This document shows positions 32,872 to 37,333 of a stretch of 37,333 nt of DNA, piece by piece. This DNA is from Thiohalocapsa sp. (GTDB lineage: Bacteria > Pseudomonadota > Gammaproteobacteria > Chromatiales > Chromatiaceae), in contig JANQFX010000031.1 in NCBI GenBank assembly GCA_028277725.1, forward strand, positions 1 to 37,333, written 5' to 3'. A program made the translations under genes and the position numbers. The notes beneath the pieces are model-generated. The model had not been told where the DNA came from. It made no database searches and saw nothing but the letters and a program-made list of their open reading frames with translations. Within the stretch, counting starts at the first letter, position 1; every line of letters begins with the position of its first letter.

Positions 32872-33529
32872 GAAGAGATCTATTCGCATGTCCGGCTTGG
32901 GCGGCCAGGGCGTCGTGACCGCGGCGCACATCCTGGGCATGGCCGCCTACAAGGACGACCTGCAGGTGACCGTCAATCCCTTCTTCGGGGCGGAAAAGCG
33001 TCTCGCCCCGGCCGAAAGCTATGTACGCATCTCGCAAGAGCCGATCTATGAGCGTGGCGAGATCCTGTACCCGAGCCTCATCATGGTCTTCCATCCCCAC
33101 GTCATCACCATGGGCAAGAGCTACACCATGCCCTTCTTCGATGGCCTGGAGGCAGGCGGGACCATCATCATCAACTCCGCCTCCGCCTTGCAGTTCTCCC
33201 AGGAGGAGTTGGACAACCTGGCCAAGCTCGATGCGCAGGTCCACTACGTTCCCGCCTCCGAAATCGCGATGGAGGTAAGCGGCACCCACCTGTCGACCAA
33301 CATCGCCATGCTCGGCGCGCTCTACCGCATCCAGCAGTCGCCCTCCTTGGACGCGCTGGAGTCGGCCATGGTGGAACGATTCGGTGGCAGCAAGTTCGTC
33401 GCCTCCGGCAGCACCGCGGCGCTCGATGATGCGGTGAAGGAGAAGTTCGCCAAGGTCAGCCAGATGATCGAGAAGAATCTCGAGGTCATCCACAAGGCTG
33501 GTGAATCCATGTTCCAACAGACTCACTGA
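32864..33529 (+). CDS. porG: Pyruvate (2-oxoacid):ferredoxin oxidoreductase gamma subunit
   Basis: The 221-residue product begins with the gamma-subunit signature RMSGLGGQGVVTAAHILG, which binds CoA/phosphate, followed by NPFFGAEKRLAPAESYVRIS and a C-terminal helical part. It starts within the end of porB, so translation is coupled. The C-terminal 40 residues (EKFAKVSQMIEKNLEVIH) are a normal amphipathic tail. No missing key residues noted. Confidence 0.88.
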   Translation: MAEKRSIRMSGLGGQGVVTAAHILGMAAYKDDLQVTVNPFFGAEKRLAPAESYVRISQEPIYERGEILYPSLIMVFHPHVITMGKSYTMPFFDGLEAGGTIIINSASALQFSQEELDNLAKLDAQVHYVPASEIAMEVSGTHLSTNIAMLGALYRIQQSPSLDALESAMVERFGGSKFVASGSTAALDDAVKEKFAKVSQMIEKNLEVIHKAGESMFQQTH

Positions 33530-33544
33530 TGGCAGGAGGTTTCG

Positions 33545-33751
33545 ATGTACTACGCCGCTGAAGTAGAGCCCAAACTGTGCTCGGGATGCGCCTTGTGTGC
33601 GATGGGATGCCCGGACCCGAATGTCATCGCCTACTGCGAGGACAGCGATACGGTGACCGTGGACCAGAAACGCTGCAAGGGCTGCGGCATCTGCATCACC
33701 CTGTGCAAGAAGGATGCGATGAGCGTCAAACAGGTCAACCTGAACGCCTGA
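33545..33751 (+). CDS. porD: Ferredoxin-like delta subunit of POR
   Basis: The 68-residue product has two [4Fe-4S] motifs: C12-x2-C15-x2-C18-x3-C22-P and C44-x2-C47-x2-C50-x3-C54. Position 15 bases after porG and the N-terminal MYYAAEVEPKLCSGC make it the electron-transfer delta subunit rather than a free ferredoxin. AGGAGG precedes the ATG. In the 183-base gap after it there is a 12-base GC palindrome (GCCCGCGCGGGC, 33773-33784) but no clear terminator. Confidence 0.88.
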   Translation: MYYAAEVEPKLCSGCALCAMGCPDPNVIAYCEDSDTVTVDQKRCKGCGICITLCKKDAMSVKQVNLNA

Positions 33752-33934
33752 TGCCGAGAAAGCGGGTAGCGAGCCCGCGCGGGCGCGAAGATCATCGTCG
33801 CTGGGTCACCGCCCGGCGAACACCCTCGCTCTCTCTGTCTTGAGTGGCGCGCCCAGTCGCCCTGACGCGCGTCGGGCTCCGTCCATCATTCCGGTCCGCC
33901 CGGTCCTACAAGTGGCCACGCCTGAGACCCTGTC

Positions 33935-35353
33935 ATGCTTCGCAAGATCTTGATCGCCAATCGCGGCGAGATCGCGGTGCGCATCATCCGCGCCTGCGCC
34001 GAGATGGGCATTCGCTCGGCCGCGATCTATGCGGACGCCGACCGCCATTCGCTGCACGTGAAGAAGGCCGACGAGGCCTACTGCCTGGGCAATGACCCGC
34101 TTGCCGGCTACCTGAACGTGCACCAGATCGTCAATCTCGCCGTTGCCACCGGCTGTGATGCGGTGCATCCAGGCTACGGCTTCCTGTCCGAGAATCCGGA
34201 ACTGGCGCGCGCCTGCGCGCGGCGCGGGATCACCTTCATCGGCCCGAGTGACGAGGTGATCGCGCGCATGGGCGACAAGACCGCGGCGCGCCTGGCCATG
34301 CAAAAGGCCGGCGTCCCGATCACGCCCGGCAGCCCCGGGAATCTCGACAGCCTGGAGGCGGCCCTGGTCTGCGCCGAGGAGATCGGCTATCCGGTCATGC
34401 TCAAGGCCACCTCCGGCGGCGGCGGACGCGGCATCCGCCGCTGCGACGACCCCCAAGCACTGCGCCAGAATTATGTCCGGGTCATCTCCGAGGCGACCAA
34501 GGCCTTCGGGCGCGCCGAGGTCTTCCTCGAGCGCTGCGTGATGAACCCGCGCCATATCGAGGTGCAGGTGCTGGCTGACCATCATGGCAACTGCGTGCAT
34601 CTGTTCGAGCGCGACTGTTCCATCCAACGCCGCAACCAGAAGCTGATCGAGATCGCGCCCTCGCCTCAGCTCGACGAGGCGCAGCGCCAGTACGTCAATG
34701 GTCTGGCGGTGATCGCGGCGCGCGCCGTGGGCTACACCAATGCGGGCACCGTTGAGTTCCTGCTCGACGATGCCGGGCGCTTCTATTTCATGGAGATGAA
34801 TACCCGCATCCAGGTCGAGCACAGCATCACCGAGACCATCACCGGGGTCGACCTGGTCGAGGAGCAGATCCGCATCGCCGCCGGGCTGCCGCTGCGCTAC
34901 CGTCAGCACGAGATCGGACGTCGCGGCTTTGCGATCCAATTTCGCGTCAATGCTGAGGACCCGAGAAACAACTTCCTGCCGAGCTTCGGGCGTATATCAC
35001 GCTACTACGCTCCGGGTGGGCCCGGCGTGCGCACCGATGGGGCCATCTACACCGGCTACACCATCCCGCCGCACTACGATTCCATGCTGGCCAAGGTGAT
35101 CGTCTGGGCGCTCAACTGGGACGACGTCGTCAATCGCGGCCACCGCGCCCTGCGCGACATGGGCCTGTTCGGGGTGCGCACCACCATCCCCTTCTATCAG
35201 GAGATCCTGCGCCATCCCGAGTTCCGCAAGGCCTGCTTCGACACCGGCTTCGTCGAGGCCCATCCCGAACTGCTCAACTACTCGAGCAAACGCCGCCGCG
35301 AAGACATCGCCGCCGCGCTCGCCGCCGCCGTCGCGGCGCATGCCGGTCTGTAG
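33935..35353 (+). CDS. pycA: Pyruvate carboxylase subunit A (biotin carboxylase)
   Basis: The 472-residue product is a biotin carboxylase: N-terminal MLRKILIANRGEIAVRIIRA, an HPGYGFLSEN block, the ATP-grasp loop with K157 and GGGGRGIR (161-168), FMEMNTRIQVEHSITE with catalytic residues, and a C-terminal domain ending beyond residue 450. It carboxylates biotin on the B subunit using ATP and bicarbonate. The pairing with a PycB-type gene 14 bases later shows a two-subunit pyruvate carboxylase rather than acetyl-CoA carboxylase. No strong ribosome-binding site is visible. Confidence 0.92.
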   Translation: MLRKILIANRGEIAVRIIRACAEMGIRSAAIYADADRHSLHVKKADEAYCLGNDPLAGYLNVHQIVNLAVATGCDAVHPGYGFLSENPELARACARRGITFIGPSDEVIARMGDKTAARLAMQKAGVPITPGSPGNLDSLEAALVCAEEIGYPVMLKATSGGGGRGIRRCDDPQALRQNYVRVISEATKAFGRAEVFLERCVMNPRHIEVQVLADHHGNCVHLFERDCSIQRRNQKLIEIAPSPQLDEAQRQYVNGLAVIAARAVGYTNAGTVEFLLDDAGRFYFMEMNTRIQVEHSITETITGVDLVEEQIRIAAGLPLRYRQHEIGRRGFAIQFRVNAEDPRNNFLPSFGRISRYYAPGGPGVRTDGAIYTGYTIPPHYDSMLAKVIVWALNWDDVVNRGHRALRDMGLFGVRTTIPFYQEILRHPEFRKACFDTGFVEAHPELLNYSSKRRREDIAAALAAAVAAHAGL

Positions 35354-35367
35354 GAGAGAACCCATTC

Positions 35368-37212
35368 ATGCTCCCATCCATGAGAAAGATCAACATCACC
35401 GACCTCATCCTGCGCGATGCCCACCAATCGCTGCTGGCGACCCGCATGCGCACCGAGGACATGCTGCCGATCTGCCCCAAGCTCGATGCCATCGGCTACT
35501 GGTCGCTCGAGTGCTGGGGTGGCGCCACCTTCGATGCCTGTGTGCGCTTCCTGAAGGAGGACCCCTGGGAACGGCTGCGCAAGTTGCGCGAGGCCCTGCC
35601 CAACACCCGCTTGCAGATGCTGTTGCGTGGGCAGAACCTGCTCGGCTACCGTCATTACTCCGATGACTTGGTGCGCGGCTTCGTCTCCCGCGCCGCGGAC
35701 AATGGCATGGACGTGTTCCGCATCTTCGATGCCCTCAACGACGTGCGCAATCTGCGCACCGCCATCGAGGCGACGAAGGCGGTGGGCAAGCACGCCCAGG
35801 GCACCATCTGTTACACGGTGAGCCCGGTGCACGACGTCGACGGTTTCGTCGCCATGGGCCGCGAGCTAGCCGCCATGGGCTGCGACTCCATCGCCATCAA
35901 GGACATGGCCGGCCTGCTGACGCCTTATGTGACGGCCGAGCTGGTCAAGGCGCTGAAAGACAGCATCCCGCTGCCGCTGCACCTGCATTCCCACGCCACC
36001 GCCGGCCTGTCCGAGATGTGTCACCTCAAGGCGATCGAGAACGGCTGCGACACCATCGACACAGCCATCTCGGCGCTGGCCGGCGGGACCTCGCATGCGC
36101 CCACCGAGAGCCTGGTCGCGGCCCTGCGCGGCACCGCCTACGACACCGGCCTGGATCTGGAAGCACTCCAGGAGATCAGCGTCTATTTCCATCAGGTGCG
36201 CAAGAAATACCACCAGTTCGAGAGCGAGTTCACCGGCGTCGACACCCGGGTGCAGGTCAGTCAGGTGCCGGGCGGGATGATCTCCAACCTGGCCAACCAG
36301 CTCAAGGAGCAGAACGCGCTCGACCGCATGGGCGCGGTGCTCGAAGAGATCCCGCACGTGCGCGAGGATCTCGGCTTTCCGCCACTCGTGACCCCAACCT
36401 CGCAGATCGTCGGCACCCAGGCGGTACTGAACGTCCTGACGGACAACCGCTATCAGACCATCACCAACGAGGTGAAGCTCTATCTGCAGGGGCGCTATGG
36501 GCAGGCCCCGGCGCCGGTCAATCCAGAATTGCAGGAACAGGCGGTCGGCAAGGAGGAGCTGATCGACTGCCGTCCGGCCGACCTGCTCAAGCCCGAGCTG
36601 GAGCGCTTGACCAACGAGATCGGCACCCTGGCGAGCTCGCCCGAGGACACCCTGACCTATGCCATGTTTCCGGAGGTCGGGCGCGCCTTCCTCGAGCACC
36701 GCGCCGCCGGCACCCTGCACCCCGAACCGCTGGAGCCGCCAACGAGTGGGCTCGGCCCGCAGGCGGTGCCGACCGAGTTCAACATCGCCGTACATGGTGA
36801 GACCTATCACGTCAAGGTGACCGGGGCCGGCCACAAGGGCCAAGTCGACCGCCACTTCTATCTGGCGATCGACGGCATCCCGGAGGAAGTCCTGATCGAG
36901 ACTCTCGATGAGGTCGTCCTGACCGGCGGGGCCGAGGGCGCGGTCAAGACGGCCATCGCCGGAAAACGTCCGCGGCCTACAAAGACCGGCCATGTGACCA
37001 CCTCGATGCCGGGCAACATCGTCGACGTGCTGGTGAGCGAAGGCGAGGAGGTCACCGCAGGACAGACCATGCTGGTGACCGAGGCGATGAAGATGGAGGC
37101 CGAGATTCAGGCACCTATCGCCGGCACTGTGACGGGTATTTTCGTTGCCAAGGGCGATTCGGTGAATCCGGACGAAGTGCTGATCGAGATCGAGCCGGCG
37201 AACGGCGGCTGA
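35368..37212 (+). CDS. pycB: Pyruvate carboxylase subunit B (carboxyltransferase with biotinyl domain)
   Basis: The 614-residue product has the carboxyltransferase barrel (LRDAHQSLLATRMR from residue 15, the catalytic Lys region AIKDMAGLL with K178, metal-binding LHLHSHATAG near 204-213), a conserved PYC/OADA linker, and a C-terminal biotinyl domain with EAMKMEAE where K575 is biotinylated. The same architecture occurs in oxaloacetate decarboxylase alpha, but no membrane oadB or oadG gene follows, and pycA precedes it, so a carboxylase is favoured. GGAG precedes ATG 35368; ATG 35380 is an alternative. Confidence 0.92.
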   Translation: MLPSMRKINITDLILRDAHQSLLATRMRTEDMLPICPKLDAIGYWSLECWGGATFDACVRFLKEDPWERLRKLREALPNTRLQMLLRGQNLLGYRHYSDDLVRGFVSRAADNGMDVFRIFDALNDVRNLRTAIEATKAVGKHAQGTICYTVSPVHDVDGFVAMGRELAAMGCDSIAIKDMAGLLTPYVTAELVKALKDSIPLPLHLHSHATAGLSEMCHLKAIENGCDTIDTAISALAGGTSHAPTESLVAALRGTAYDTGLDLEALQEISVYFHQVRKKYHQFESEFTGVDTRVQVSQVPGGMISNLANQLKEQNALDRMGAVLEEIPHVREDLGFPPLVTPTSQIVGTQAVLNVLTDNRYQTITNEVKLYLQGRYGQAPAPVNPELQEQAVGKEELIDCRPADLLKPELERLTNEIGTLASSPEDTLTYAMFPEVGRAFLEHRAAGTLHPEPLEPPTSGLGPQAVPTEFNIAVHGETYHVKVTGAGHKGQVDRHFYLAIDGIPEEVLIETLDEVVLTGGAEGAVKTAIAGKRPRPTKTGHVTTSMPGNIVDVLVSEGEEVTAGQTMLVTEAMKMEAEIQAPIAGTVTGIFVAKGDSVNPDEVLIEIEPANGG

Positions 37213-37333
37213 TGCCATCCATGAAACGACTGACATTCAACCATCTGGGATCGGATCTTGCCGGCGGGGTGACCACAGCCATCCTGTCGCTGCCACTTGC
37301 CCTGGCGTTCGGGGTCGCTTCCGGGGCCGGCCC
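37212..37333 (+). CDS. SulP-family anion transporter, start only (runs off the window)
   Basis: The ATG at 37212 overlaps the pycB stop (TGATG). The 40 visible codons read MPSMKRLTFNHLGSDLAGGV, then TTAILSLPLALAFGVASGAG, the first helix region of SulP/SLC26 transporters (DLxAG-x-TxAILxLPLALAFGVASG). SulP proteins move sulfate, bicarbonate or other anions. Coupling to pycB suggests a bicarbonate role, which is inference only. A second ATG at 37221 is possible. The rest of the gene lies outside. Confidence 0.8.
   Translation, partial: MPSMKRLTFNHLGSDLAGGVTTAILSLPLALAFGVASGAG

Noticed and set aside
35368..37212. Oxaloacetate decarboxylase alpha subunit
   Set aside because: Same domain order, but no oadB or oadG follows and a biotin carboxylase gene immediately precedes; pyruvate carboxylase B fits better.

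Overview
The window looks like chromosomal DNA of a diazotrophic, GC-rich gammaproteobacterium, most likely a purple sulfur bacterium (Chromatiaceae). This rests on the nif gene order, the draT beside nifH, the five-subunit pyruvate:ferredoxin oxidoreductase next to a two-subunit pyruvate carboxylase, and the abundance of short GC-rich intergenic stem-loops. The genus is not settled by what I can see. All calls are read by eye from the sequence and translations; no database search was run.

Layout. 1-3.6 kb is a worn accessory region: a broken metR-like regulator, a STAND-type NTPase whose TPR tail is collapsed and out of frame, and a HEPN/MNT (HepT/MntA-like) toxin-antitoxin pair. 3.7-5.8 kb holds two minus-strand genes next to the nitrogenase genes: a SIR2-like protein and draT, the NAD-dependent ADP-ribosyltransferase that switches off nitrogenase reductase. 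The SIR2-like gene appears to have its own sigma-54 promoter and a perfect NifA-type upstream site. 5.8-12.5 kb is nifH-nifD-nifK-nifT-ferredoxin-nafY-small acidic protein. Several gaps in this operon contain stem-loops built from 6-7 bp periodic motifs. 12.5-14.5 kb is an island with a VapBC-type pair and Uma2-family genes, flanked on both sides by arrays of back-to-back hairpins. 14.57-19.7 kb restarts the nif program from a second sigma-54/NifA promoter: nifE-nifN-nifX-RseC-like-DUF269-DUF683-fdxB.

19.7-29.8 kb is unrelated and partly decaying: a frameshifted DUF1028 gene, a DUF2177 remnant cut by a REP-like palindrome, an intact RND efflux pump with its lipoprotein adaptor, a degenerating Mrp/Mnh-type cation antiporter operon, a DUF3611 membrane protein, and fragments of an outer-membrane protein and two small proteins. 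30.2-37.3 kb is a carbon-metabolism block on the plus strand: porE-A-B-G-D, pycA-pycB, and the start of a SulP anion transporter that overlaps the end of pycB. Together these could take acetyl-CoA plus CO2 to pyruvate and then, with bicarbonate, to oxaloacetate. Run the other way, the oxidoreductase would yield reduced ferredoxin that nitrogenase could use.

The observations I consider most worth following are the apparently NifA/sigma-54-controlled SIR2-like gene sitting where draG often lies, the family of periodic-motif hairpins inside the nif operon, and the hairpin arrays bounding the toxin island. No tRNA, rRNA, CRISPR array or intact insertion sequence was recognised.
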